Shown in pieces: positions 10,492 to 20,805 of a stretch of 47,233 bases of DNA (position 1 is the first letter of the stretch; each line of letters opens with the position of its first letter). The notes under the pieces were generated by a model, which was not told the DNA's origin, did no database searches, and saw only the letters and a program-made list of their open reading frames with translations. The translations under genes were made by a program, and so were the position numbers. This DNA comes from Chara braunii. Taxonomy: Eukaryota; Streptophyta; Charophyceae; Charales; Characeae. The stretch lies in assembly GCA_003427395.1 (NCBI GenBank), contig BFEA01000001.1, positions 2,677,190 to 2,724,422 on the forward strand, given 5' to 3'.

Positions 10492-11470
10492 TGTCGGCAC
10501 CAATACCCTTACAAGGGTAATTGTGCATGTTTTGTGCACCTCACAGAAAAGGCGACTAAGATGATATTTGAAAGAGTGGCGTGTGTTTCGTCCAGCCGCA
10601 ACTAACTCCTTGAAGACGGAAGTGGCAGACGCATGCATAATTTGATTAGAGAGTGTGTGAGCATGCACGTTGTGGACATGTGTGAGTTCAGTCAAATAGC
10701 TATTTAGCATAAACAACTAACCACCGCCAGTCTAGGATAGAAGTAAGTTGGAAACTCGGACAAGGCTGAGTAGGCCGCAACCTCGCGCCCGCTGACAAAG
10801 TCACAGTCAACGCAGAGTTGGTCAATGGGTCTACGACTAGAAGAAAGTTTTCGTTGACTCACTGAAAGACGGGATTTTAAAGACCGCATGGTAAGGAGTG
10901 CGTAAACACTAAGCTCAACTGTATACGAGCAGGGGTCGGAGCCGTCGGAGGAGTGAGAGGGAAAATGATGCGAACTGGGTTAGTAGGGACAAAAGTCGGG
11001 GTTCTCCGGCAAAGCGGCGACAAAAGGGTTGGTCGCGGCAGGCTATGAGAGCCTCGGGCCGCGACCGCGGCATGAAGGGGCGACGCGCGTGGTAGGCCGA
11101 GCAACGCTTACCCTTGAGGCAGCAGAACGCGACATTTCAAAGCCAGGGGTTCTGGGAATAAGCCAAGTGGTGGCCTTGGCATACCCTTGCAGGCCTGGGC
11201 AGGATGCAGTTACTCTTCATATAGAGAACTGAGCCTGTTGCCTCCAGGCTTGGGCTTAGCCCTATAGGTTACGTCACTGAGTTGTCACCAGGAGGATCCC
11301 AAGGTTGAGTCCAGCAGCATGCAGCGGAGCGGTGGAGGAGCGCTATGGAGTGAACCAAGGGGTTGAGGGTCCCGCGGGACTATCCCCCTTGGTTTTGTTG
11401 GGAAGTCCAGCAGCGGGCCCGCGAGGTAGGACCAAGTGCCAACGGTCCCCTCCCCGATCCGTTTTCCTAG

Positions 11471-11526
11471 CTATTATTTTAAAATTTTACTTATTTTATT
11501 TTATTTACTTATTTATTTATTTATTT
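11471..11526 (+). repeat. ATTT/TTTA microsatellite in the LTR
   Basis: A run of TTTA and TTTTA units forms a low-complexity tract. The complementary tract in the right arm is at about 36,728-36,776 and differs slightly in unit number, as expected for slippage. Confidence 0.9.
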
Positions 11527-12019
11527 TCTCTCTCGTTCCCGAAGAGTTCTTGCGCACGGTCTGTGAGTGGCACCGTGTGACCAGCAAAGTACCGATCCGC
11601 CATTGCTGCAGACAGGCGAGGCCTTGTCCCCTTTGAGAAGGTACGGTAGTGTGGTCTAAACCATGCCCGAAAACCTCAAGTTCGGCCTATTCCAAATCTG
11701 CGTTTTTCGTAGGTCTGGAGTCGCAGTGTGAGCGTTCNCGGTGGGACTAACAAGATGGTGAACTGTGACGGGGCCATGCGGTGCCACANGGAGTGTCAGC
11801 AGGGGCCTGCAGCNATACCGCTGCCAACCATAGACCTAGGTATAGGGCGGAAGGCTAGCCAGACCGCCAAGTAGCAGGTTCTCTCAGTAGGTCTCCCTCG
11901 GGGTAGCTGGAGCTGTGGAGCTGTCTTACTGAACAACAGTGAGGCCAAACCCGGGCAGGAGGGGGACTGTGGTGACTTCTGCATCTAGTACCAGGATTGG
12001 CCAGGCAAAGAACCNGCTG

Positions 12020-12600
12020 NCCCCGCTCAGTTGGTACACCCATGAACTGTTGAAAATACAGATTCGAGTCTGAAGTTCAACTGAGGCAAATAAACAGCAT
12101 GCTATGGTTCTGGGTTANNCGGGACCAGCCAGGGCCGTGGGGGTGTCCCAGTGCCACGCCCATGGGCCAGTCCTTCGGGACAACTGTTAAAATTGGAACG
12201 GTACAGAGAAGGTCGGCATAGCCCCTTGCGTTTGGTTCTGCAACCGGTTAAGGAACCAATNTGCCCAACTCAGTTGGTACTNCCTTCAAGTTGAACTGCA
12301 GACCTGAGTCGAACTGCACTAGTAGCAGATGAGTAAAGAACTGCAATGCTGAATTACCTAGGCTCAGTGCCAGTTCCAGGACTGCTGTTGGGGCCAATGA
12401 GCCTAGCTCATTTGGCACATCTCTGAATTGTTGAAATACAGACCTGAGTTCGAACTCTGCTAAAAGCAGATGAGCAAAAATGCTACGTCTTAAATTACCN
12501 AGGACCGGTCAACCCGGTACCAATATTTTGGGGCAGTGGCCCTGCATTAGTCCCCGGNACATCCGTTAAAATTGGAANGATATAAAAANAAAAAAAAAGT
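12020..12600 (+). repeat. Three tandem tRNA-derived SINE-like units with poly(A) end
   Basis: Three diverged units of roughly 170-190 bases begin near 12,025, 12,245 and 12,400. Each has an A-box-like text (GCTCAGTTGGTAC, AACTCAGTTGGTA, TAGCTCATTTGGCAC). About 30 bases later comes a B-box-like text, clearest in unit 3 (GAGTTCGAACTCT at 12,446-12,458). This is the spacing of RNA polymerase III internal promoters in tRNAs. The last unit ends in GATATAAAAA plus an A run near 12,583-12,598, like a SINE tail. The block is old because both arms carry it. A role for pol III transcription is inferred only. Confidence 0.5.
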
Positions 12601-12835
12601 ATGCTCCGCTGTGTGTAATGCCCCGATCAGCCTCTGGGGAGGCATTAAAAAGGCGGGCGTACGGGCGTCGAGGCAGCTGATTGCTTCCCCTTCTCACTTC
12701 AGCCAGTGTGGGACCGTGCGCNNTCGGCCTNTGTAGCGCTCAAGGAAGGGGGGCGAAGGAGGTAAGCTGGGAGAAGAAGAGAACGAAGTCAGAGATGGCG
12801 GGCAGAGGAAGGAGTGAGGGAGAAAAAAGCAGATC

Positions 12836-13085
12836 TCACCCGTTTCTTAACGGAAACGGGCGAGTGAGGACTCGATTTTGAGTTTTTAGGGCACTGCGAT
12901 TAAGATGGTGAAGTTAGTTTGGGCGTTGGGATAGTAGGATAGGAGTTATAGCAGAAGAAGGTTCGCCAAGGTGTTGAGGAGAGGAGAAAAGATAAAAGGA
13001 AAAAATATCTTTAAGGCTCGTTGCTGAACGGAAACAAACAAGGGGAGGACTCAGTTTGGGGGTTTCAAGGGATGGCGAATCCGGC
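12836..13085 (+). repeat. Pair of diverged direct repeats in the LTR
   Basis: The text around CGTTTCTTAACGGAAACGGG (12,840) and GAGGACTCGATTTTGAG recurs about 180 bases later as CGTTGCTGAACGGAAACAAA (13,018) and GAGGACTCAGTTTGGGG. Each contains a short CGTTxxxxAACGG inverted repeat. No gene is seen. Confidence 0.6.
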
Positions 13086-13251
13086 TGTGAGCTCGGATTT
13101 CGAGCTTAATGAGAAGATTTGGCGCTGCAAGCAATAAGAGCTGCGCCCAGCAGTGAAGGTCGTACTACGAGGATATGCAATGTATCTCCCCGCGGTTTAG
13201 GGGAAGATTCATTCTCATTTTAAGTATTTGGTGAGCAATGGAGTGGGGCGT

Positions 13252-14684
13252 TTTCCTCCTCAAATGCGCTGTTGTTCGCGGGTGTTTTCTCCTCATGGTG
13301 GTCAACTGGTGATCACAATNTGTTTGGTGTCCTCCACCTTCACTCGTGGTTCCTATGGCTGCCTCGTGATCTTNGCCTCCATTAGATCGTGGTACTCGCT
13401 TTTGTCCAAACTCGCCGCGGTCATCTTCATCGGGCTATCATCATCATCTCACTCATAATGCTGGTCTTTTGTTGCGTTCGTCACGACAATCATGCTCGCC
13501 ATTCCGGTCTGATTGCAGATGATCGTCGTGCCCTATGGTCGTAGCTATCGGCAGAATTCGCCCGTGAATGTGACCAGGTACCGACTACGGGAAGAATGTG
13601 GTGAAGGTAGGACAAAGGAAGGGGTAAGTACTTACCTATAGAATTGCGGTGCGGGTGAACTAAGGGTCGAGCTACAGGCAAAAACACGAGAGTGAAAGGG
13701 AAGCAGCGTATATTTTCATGTCTGGTGGAAAATTCCTTCCGAATTCTGCCAGTCTATCTGAAGGAGCAGCGGCGGAATAAGTGGGAGAAGTGGAGGTAGT
13801 AAGTGCGGGAACAGCGAGAGTGACAACAACCAGGCAGCCGCCGTGTGCAGTCCGACTTCGGCTGTTTATTTAGAGGAGAACAGTGTTGCAGCTCGTCGTG
13901 ACCGTCAATCTGCTCGATCTGCGGAGGAGGGAAGCAGCGAAGAGCTCGTAGGAGCCTTGTTGGGAGGAGGGAGTTTGCATCCCCCTCAAATTCATCGCTT
14001 GACCATCATTGCCGCTCCGCGGACGCAGATGGAGAAGAGGCAGCAGGACTAGCATCGGCCGGGGCACAATGTTTTCACCTGCACCGGCGGGAGTTCAAGA
14101 ATGGTGCTCCTCCGTTCTGGACGATTCCTGCTGCTGCTTGTGGCGGGAGCTGGGGTTGTGCTTTCTTGGAATCTTCGACGGGAGGTGACAGCGAGAACCA
14201 GGACGGGGAGAGAGAGAGAGAGGAGGAACGGGCACCTACCTTGAAGAGATGGTGGTGAGGGATGAATCGAAAGACGGTATCAAACTGCACAGCAACGTAT
14301 ATTTTTCTATCCTAGTGAAAGATACGCTCTCTTACTCTATTGATAAGCGATGAAGGAGAGCTCATCGCCTTGTTTATCACTCCCTCCAGGATGCGAGGCG
14401 CTGTTCCTCCCCTTGCTCCTAGCCTCGGTCGTCCTTGTAGGTATAGTGCCCAATTACCTGTAGCAAGGGCCTGCCTATCATCGCGACTACATAGTGCTCG
14501 TCGTNNNNNNNNNNNNNNNNNNNNNNNNNNNNNNNNNNNNNNNNNNNNNNNNNNNNNNNNNNNNNNNNNNNNNNNNNNNNNNNNNNNNNNNNNNNNNNNN
14601 NNNNNNNNNNNNNNNNNNNNNNNNNNNNNNNNNNNNNNNNNNNNNNNNNNNNNNNNNNNNNNNNNNNNNNNNNNNNNNNNNNNN
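13252..14684 (+). other. Arm-specific replacement segment inside the left LTR
   Basis: The two LTR copies match up to TGGGGCG (13,245-13,251) and again from GCCTCTCGGTC (14,685). Between these points the left copy has 1.43 kb, including the gap, and the right copy has only about 44 unrelated bases (near 34,951-34,994). It explains most of the length difference between the LTRs. It contains a good hairpin GCGATGA...TCATCGC (about 14,347-14,372) and no recognisable gene. It may be an insertion with flanking loss, a deletion in the other copy, or a scaffolding join. Confidence 0.65.
14505..14684. other. Assembly gap (180 Ns)
   Basis: A continuous block of 180 undetermined bases lies at the right edge of the arm-specific segment. 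Nothing can be said about its content, and the join on its right side is a scaffold join. Confidence 0.99.
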
Positions 14685-16541
14685 GCCTCTCGGTCGAGAT
14701 ACCAACCTCTGTGGCTTCAGATGAACCTGGCCGCATGAACGACCAGGTGCATCCATGAATTTAGCAGGAGAGAGAGGGGAGTAGGATGTTTACCTTGGGA
14801 AGCTTGNGCAGAAAGAGGANTCGGGAGTCAANCTAAGGTGCNAAACTGTGCACAGATCTGGATNGTGAGTTGGGGGTGCATCTAGCCGCGTTCTAGTGGA
14901 GGGGTCATCTNTTTTTTTGTATGTCGCAAGNAGGGAGTGCNGCGGGAAATTGNATACGTCAGTCTGGNANGACTCATCAGTGCTCCAGCTGTTGTTGAGG
15001 GGTTCGTGCTATCCATAGCCACGGGCCATATCTGCAGACTCCGGGTTCAGGGTCATATCCTTAAATGTTGTGTTGTTGCTGTGGGCTGATCTACTGTGCA
15101 AACGAGATGCTGCTGCAGCTGCTGTAATCTGGAGGTTCGGTGCGTTGTTGGTTGTTTGTTTCCCGGACCAGTGTTGCAGCGGTTACGGTTGACCCTCCGC
15201 TACTGCTCGGACGGAGTGCTGCTGCGTTTCTGAGACTCAACCATACTTCCAATTACTATGCAGCTGATGTATCTCACGTCAACTGCGTGTTTAAATGTTA
15301 CTAATCATTGACATTACGGAGCACCTTTACTGAGCGTTATCCTGCTCTGTTGACCGGGTCGTGTGCGCAGCTGGTTTTATTGCGCTTGTTGTGCATCATT
15401 GGGGAGTGTCATTTTACTAGCCTACTGTAAGGATTGTTGCTGTTCTCAAGTGGGCGGCTGTTACAACCGGTGTTTTGCTCAAGAGGAGGTCACTAGTGCA
15501 TCATGGAGGCCTGATGCGGGACTGCTGCTTTTAAAGACTGCTGCTGCTGTTGTGGGCCGCTCCCTTGATGAGTACTCGACAGCAGCTGCGCAGACAGGGT
15601 TGCGGCCGTGGTCCTAGTGAGGCCGTATTTCCTGCACTACCATCCTTGCCGCCAAACACCATTGCGGAGGCTTGGCGGCAGCGGACTGTTGTGTAACAGC
15701 TGACTTGCGAGAGGTGCTGCGCCGGCCGCTGTGTTTACTGTTGTGCGCGACTGCGGTGCTTGCGACGCTTGCCGAGCTTCCACGGTGTATGGAGGTGACC
15801 TTACTGCGCCTTTGCGGCGCTGCTGCGGTACGGTCTGGCTAAACACAATCTGCGCATGGTCGTGAACTTGGAAGAGTGAGACAACGCAGCGTAGGGCTAT
15901 TGTCGTGACTTGGAGGCCAGTCTCTGCATTCAGGCCAAGGCTCGGCTACTTCTGCTGCGCTTCGTTGACCATCATTAGAAGCCGTTGGGGGACTATTACT
16001 TTGAATTTGGTCACGATCGGACCATCACGACTGCGTTATTTTGGCCAGCATTGCGGGGCCCTCAGGAGATTGAAGATTACAAGGCCCTCTCCCGCGAGTC
16101 TGAGAGCACCCCTCTTGTATCTCAGAGTCTAAACATTTCTCCTTCTATTTTTCTTACTCTAAGTCTCGTCTATTGGTGACGAGAGGAAGGCGGCAGGCGG
16201 GATTGAAACCCGTAATCCGCGCCAAGGCCTCAGTGGGAGGTTCACCCCATCGATTGCGGGAGCTCTGCCGGAGCCCACGCGGGGTTCTGGAGGCAGGGAA
16301 CACTCAGGTATAACTTTCGTCTGACGCGTGTGATCCTTTCCCCTAAACTATTATTCCTTTGGGCTATCTGAGAACATAACTATGTGAGGTTATTACTTCT
16401 TAACTTTGTTATGTATGTTAGGACATGCTCTGCGAAAGGTTAAATAAACACTTATATGTGTGAAAAGTCAGATACTTTGAGCAAATTCAGACATAATGAA
16501 TTGGGGGAAGGCGGAAGGAAGATGTTATGCATGCGTTTGAC

Positions 16542-16912
16542 TGGGTCGACCCAAGGCTGAGCCCCTCCGGGTGGATGTGGGCTCAGTGTTGTGTTTTATT
16601 AAGGTTTCCTGATCTGAATGAGTGGCTCTTATGGCTGGTCTACCCGGGTGGGATATGAGTCGCTGTTTTATTTGAGGGTTTTTGAACAGGAGGATGGGCA
16701 CCCCGGGTGGGGAAGGCTAAGAATCCTTGTGTTTATTTTAATGAGTTCTGGTGCGTGTTTTCTTCTGAGGGAGTAACGACATAAGACTAAGCGTACCCTA
16801 GGGTTAGGACGGCTTAGCCATGAGCCATGAGCTAAATGGTCAACCAGAGTATAAAACTTGATATATATACAATTTGAACTTTTACTTCTGATATACCGGG
16901 CGCCCCGGGTGG
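16542..16912 (+). repeat. CCGGGTGG-core hairpin family in the LTR
   Basis: Four copies of a CCGGGTGG-containing element occur near 16,568, 16,645, 16,700 and 16,902. The first is enclosed by a perfect 8-base stem, CTGAGCCC (16,557-16,564) and GGGCTCAG (16,579-16,586). The second is enclosed by near-complementary GGCTCTTAT and ATATGAGTC. The third and fourth share CCCCGGGTGGGGAA. A perfect 12-base palindrome TGGGTCGACCCA lies at 16,542-16,553. They adjoin the ACCCTAGGG hairpin array and are conserved in the right arm (about 32,700-33,070). Confidence 0.65.
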
Positions 16913-17806
16913 GGAAAGCCAGTCAGTAACTCAGGTAGAACTAAGAAAGAGGGAAAGAGATGAAGAGTAAAAAAAAGGTAACTGGCAGACTGAACGTACC
17001 CTAGGGTTAGGGCGGTTCAGTTATATGCTCATGATAACACTAAGGAGCAGAGAGTTAGTATAAATTTGATTTTATTTTCCCTTCTAAACATGAGGCAGGA
17101 TCGGAAGTTCCATTTATTGGAAAGGTCCGATCGACTGCTTAATAAGAGAAGGAAAAACATAAAGTCTTTGAAAGTATTTGTACCCTATTTTCTGTTGTAC
17201 GGCTAACTAGGCGTACCCTAGGGTTAGGGCGGCCTAGCGATAAGCTTTTGTCGTTTAAAGTAAGTTAGACGTACCCTAGGGTTAGGGCGGTCCAGCGTTT
17301 CGGTGTTTATAACTGTTCAGGCAGATCAGACACACCCTAGGGTTAGGGCAACCTGATCACATTGCCTTGTGTAACTTAAACTGTTGTGGCTAGTTAGGCG
17401 TACCCTAGGGTTAGGGCGGCCTAGTGATATGCGTTTGTCGTTAATGTGTTGTGGGTTGGACGTACCCTAGGGCTAGGGCGGTCCAGCTTGTTGTTGTTTG
17501 TACCCGTGTTCAGGCAAGCTAGACCTACCCCTGGGTAGGGATGGTCTAGAATGATGTCGTATGTAACTTTGTTTAAAGCGGATTGGGCACACCCTAGGGT
17601 TAGGGCAACCCGGTTCTATGCTATTTGTGGTCAGTTATGCAGAAGTCAGACGTACCCTAGGGTTAAGGCGGTCTGGTCATATGCCTTATGTGTACAGTTC
17701 ATGTTATGTTGGGAATACCCTAGGGTTAGGGCAGTAAAATATCCGTACTTTACTTGTGTACCTAGGCAGGTCAGGCATACCCTAGGGTTAGGGCCTTGTC
17801 TGACCA
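16787..17806 (+). repeat. Array of 12 hairpins with constant telomere-like core and covarying stems
   Basis: Twelve copies of a core close to ACCCTAGGGTTAGGG are present. The last ten are regularly spaced at 60-68 bases between 17,207 and 17,806. Each core is flanked by short arms that differ between copies yet pair with each other. Examples are CTAAGC/GCTTAG (16,787/16,812), ACTGAAC/GTTCAGT (16,989/17,015), CTAGGC/GCCTAG (17,207/17,232), GATCAG/CTGATC (17,324/17,353), CTAGACC/GGTCTAG (17,519/17,543) and GGTCAGGC/GTCTGACC (17,769/17,798). In the 17,519 copy the core itself has changed to ACCCCTGGGTAGGG and still folds. The spacer between hairpins is also loosely repeated (ATGCCTTGTGTAACTT-like). 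Function is unknown. Confidence 0.88.
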
Positions 17807-18187
17807 TATGCCATAGGAAAGGGGGATGTAAAAGGGAAGGAACTAAGCGATTTAACGAACTACTTGGACTAAATTAATGTGGGATTGTGAGAGATGTTTT
17901 GGTTATGCATGCTTGTGGGCTCTCACTCTGGGGCATCTCTTTGATAGTTTAGTTGCTTTAGGTGCTCGCCGAGTGCTAGAGCTATAGGCAGGTAGGATGG
18001 ATGATGGGAGGAAAAGCTTGGGATAAGATAGGACTGGCTCTACTAGGAGTTAGGATCAGTGTCATCACACAGCCTCATCAAGAGGTCGTACAGATTATCG
18101 TTGATCCTACCTTCCAAGTAAGTGTCAGAAGTTAGTCCCAAGTATAGTTATGCCTTGTTTTTTAAGTTTCAGCCTTGTATAAATCTT

Positions 18188-18400
18188 GGCAACCTCCTTT
18201 TCCTACGGGAAGCGCTGCCGAAATTTCTATAAATTTGAAAAAGTTAGTTATTTTTGAACTCTTCGAAATTCTGGAAAGGCACTTTTCCTACGGAAAGCGC
18301 TGCCGAAATTTCACAAAATTTAGGGAGTTATTTTATTATTAGCTAAGAGAGACTTGACAAATCCACCCTGGATAGGGGAGATGCTGCCAAATTTTCTCAG
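18188..18400 (+). repeat. TTTCCTACGG-GCGCTGCCGAAATTT short direct repeats
   Basis: The text TTTTCCTACGGGAAGCGCTG followed by CCGAAATTTC occurs at about 18,196 and again at 18,286 with GGAAA. A weaker third relative (GATGCTGCCAAATTTTC) is near 18,380. Each copy can form a TTTCC-TAC-GGAAA hairpin next to the palindrome AGCGCT. The right arm carries the complement near 31,320-31,430. Confidence 0.6.
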
Positions 18401-19334
18401 TAAATTAGCGTTAGTGAGGGAAGCTGAAAGTGAGACTGATAGAGGAGCTAGGGTACGAATTGGGGAACTATCCTCTACTTGGGTTGAACATAGTAGTGGT
18501 TCTCTTTGACCTATACTGTGATGCAAGTTTTCACATCCGGTTGAAGACTCGAATTGTTCGGCCTGATTCTACGAAGGGATCACTTGTCTGTTATCACTGA
18601 TAACAGGTCGGTTGCTGATTCGTCGGTTTACAACTCAGCTTTCCTATTCTCTCCTGCCTCTCAACCTAAGGCCTTGGCCCTTGCCAGGTTTTGTGTGCTT
18701 CTTTGAGTTTTCACCCAGTTTCTTTATAAATGACCATTTCTTCAAGACTGAGTGTATTTGTTGAGGGGAAATGGTTGGGCTTGTGTGCGTAAGGCAGAGT
18801 GTGAGCTGCAGAACGCTGAAAAGTTGACTCCTTTAGTGCGTGTGATGTTGTTTGAATGTCGAATGTTTGCGNGTATGTATGAGAGAGACTCGATTCAATA
18901 TGTGATTGAGTAATTATGTTTTGAATTCAGATGGGCAAACCACACAACTGTCGTGAGAGTGTACTGCCCCACAACCTGTTGTTTGGGTGNGATTGTTNTT
19001 TTCCCAGCCGGATGATGTGATAATCAGAGTNAGNGTACGCTNGAGTAATCCTTATGGGGCTATGCGACCGCGCGCTTGCGTCCTTCTATTCTCTTTGACT
19101 TCGTGTGGTAGGGCATTTGTCCCAAGTCTGGAAACCAAGATCCTTGTCCGGGACGTCCCAGGCCCTAGACTAACATTGAAGGTATTTTCTTCCGATAGCG
19201 TTAAGAGGATTTATTTTTCATCCTTGTTGAGGTTATTTTGGTGGAACGATAAAGTTCCGAGCGGAAGGATTAGCGTGTCGCTGGTGATGCGCCAGACAAC
19301 TCACCACCGCTCCGAATTCCTTCCTGCCCTAGGG

Positions 19335-20089
19335 ACCATCTTACCCCGCACCCCTTGGGGCACCTCAGGGTGCAGAAGATGGTAAGGCTCTCAGGCCGGT
19401 CTTGCGCTTGCTAAAGGTTTACCCCCCCTTAGCGGCACTTCAGCCGAGGCCTCAGCAGCGAGAGCAACCCCATGGCTCAAAAGAGGCCATTCGGGTATGG
19501 GCGTCACATAATGCGCCGACATCACGATTGCTTACGCAAACCCGCATCGTTGGTCGGTATGCGTAGGTTCTGCCTCCGCGCGGATTTATGCTAACCCATG
19601 CACGCAATACTTGCCTATTGCTGCGCTCGAAGGTTATGATACGAGCAAAGAGGGCAAAAGCGCGTCACGATGAGTAAACCCAAGTTTCGGCAGCGTGAAA
19701 CGACACAGGTAGCAGGGAATAAGCCTAGTCGGCCTAAGGGGACCCGTGTACTAGCCTCCAAAAGTCTCAAACATCGGGTTGCCCGTGGGTCTGAGTCTGG
19801 GCTTCATCCGCACGCATCTTTCGCGTTGGCCTACCCCTCGTTTTTGGAACTACTATCAGACTATCTGCAGTTGTTTCCTCCTTAAAGTCTTCGTGCTTGG
19901 ACGTTGTAGTCCGTGGCAGCCGTCAAAGTCAAACCCCTTGATGTTTGACCGCCACGACAGCTTAAAGCCGTCTACTCAACCCCTCTGCACAGGGTGCAGA
20001 AGAGGGTGTGGTCTTCAACCGCACATGGCGGTTGTCTGGCGTTGAGAGATTACCCCTCAAAGCGCCTGTCAGCCGACACTTGAGTGTCG
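19335..20089 (+). other. Hairpin-dense 3' part of the LTR
   Basis: Several strong inverted repeats lie close together. They are ACCATCTT...AAGATGGT enclosing GCACCC...GGGTGC (19,335-19,383), CGTGGC...GCCACG enclosing GTCAAAC...GTTTGAC (19,912-19,956), CAACCGC/GCGGTTG with a 5-base loop (20,016-20,034), and CGACACT/AGTGTCG with a 2-base loop (20,074-20,089). They lie 0.7-1.4 kb upstream of the PBS, where the R-U5 leader RNA could be. All are preserved in the right arm (about 29,560-30,300). No coding function is evident. Confidence 0.65.
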
Positions 20090-20786
20090 AACGCGACCCT
20101 CGAAATTATCAAGGGCCGCGAGGCTACGAGTACCACATAGTACCCCATCAACGCAAATGCTTGCGAATGCCCGCATGGCTGGTGGATATGAGGAGGCCAT
20201 GCACGCGCATGACTCTTATACGAAAGTCCAGCGCGCGGTACCTACCTGATTCTCGCGGTATAAAGTTATGGGTTGGATACTGAAGGGACTAGGAGTGTTG
20301 TAATGTTGTGTTTGTTTTGTGTTTTTCCATGTGTTATGTATGGGTAGATGTGAGTGTTGTGGTGTAACGCATGGTGTGTGCGATGCGTCCTGGTCTACCG
20401 GCGCTGAGTCACGTTTGGGACCTCAGCCCCCCAGTACGTCAATTCGCGTGCGGGTTCGATTTCTTGGGCGTTCGACCGCGCGTAACCCCCTATGCTACAG
20501 CGAACGAGAAACGCCCTCGGCTGGGCCACCTCTGCAATTGCATACGAGAAGCTTTCGCATGTGGTTCAGTAGCTCGGCGAAGATTTGCCCACCTAAGGGA
20601 TGGTGACAACTCCCGCAGATGGAGGTAAGCGGTGCCTCGCGTGACCCTGTCCTGTTGTAGGGGCTCGCGAGAGGTACGGCTGGCGCACTCGGCCGGAGCG
20701 GCCAAAACGCTCTGCGACAAAGTCCTGCGAAATCCTGCGTGACGCGGCCGGGAGGGTCCCCATGCGGGACCGATGCGCTGAACAGG

Positions 20787-20805
20787 TGGCGCCGTTGCCG
20801 GGGAT
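20787..20805 (+). other. Primer-binding site for tRNA-Asp
   Basis: TGGCGCCGTTGCCGGGGAT is the complement of the 3' 19 bases (with CCA) of plant tRNA-Asp as I know it, ending CCCCGGCAACGGCGCCA. It sits two bases after the LTR end (ACA). It primes minus-strand DNA synthesis and fixes the LTR boundary and element orientation. Confidence 0.92.

Larger units (their letters stand above)
10492..20784 (+). mobile_element. Giant LTR, left copy (about 10.3 kb)
   Basis: It begins TGTCGGCACC and ends GCTGAACA, giving TGT...ACA termini. Two bases later comes the primer-binding site. The start is set by comparison: left of 10,492 this copy continues as element internal sequence, whereas the right copy leaves the shared sequence at exactly the same base (37,766) into unrelated DNA. 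So this unit sat both as a 3' LTR and as an outer 5' LTR. In the left arm it is followed by PBS and gag, so one LTR is shared by two internal regions in tandem. No long ORF with a recognisable domain is inside. Its length is several times that of usual plant LTRs. Confidence 0.8.

Noticed and set aside
10231-10716. 161-residue minus-strand ORF at the LTR start
   Set aside because: It crosses the LTR boundary and includes a tRNA T-arm-like stretch read backwards (the VPLPGF type of text). Its counterpart in the right arm is disrupted, so it is not a gene.
14340-14756. ORFs through the N gap
   Set aside because: They consist mostly of undetermined residues and exist only because Ns contain no stop codon.
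16787-17806. Telomeric or subtelomeric array, or a CRISPR-like array
   Set aside because: The core holds TTAGGG-like text but is not a head-to-tail telomere repeat, and units are separated by about 45 bases of other sequence. Repeat and spacer features do not fit CRISPR, and the window is eukaryotic.
18987-19385. 132-residue ORF in the hairpin-rich LTR region
   Set aside because: It is open in both arms, but the arms are near-identical DNA and it contains several Ns and strong hairpins. No protein-like pattern or domain is seen.
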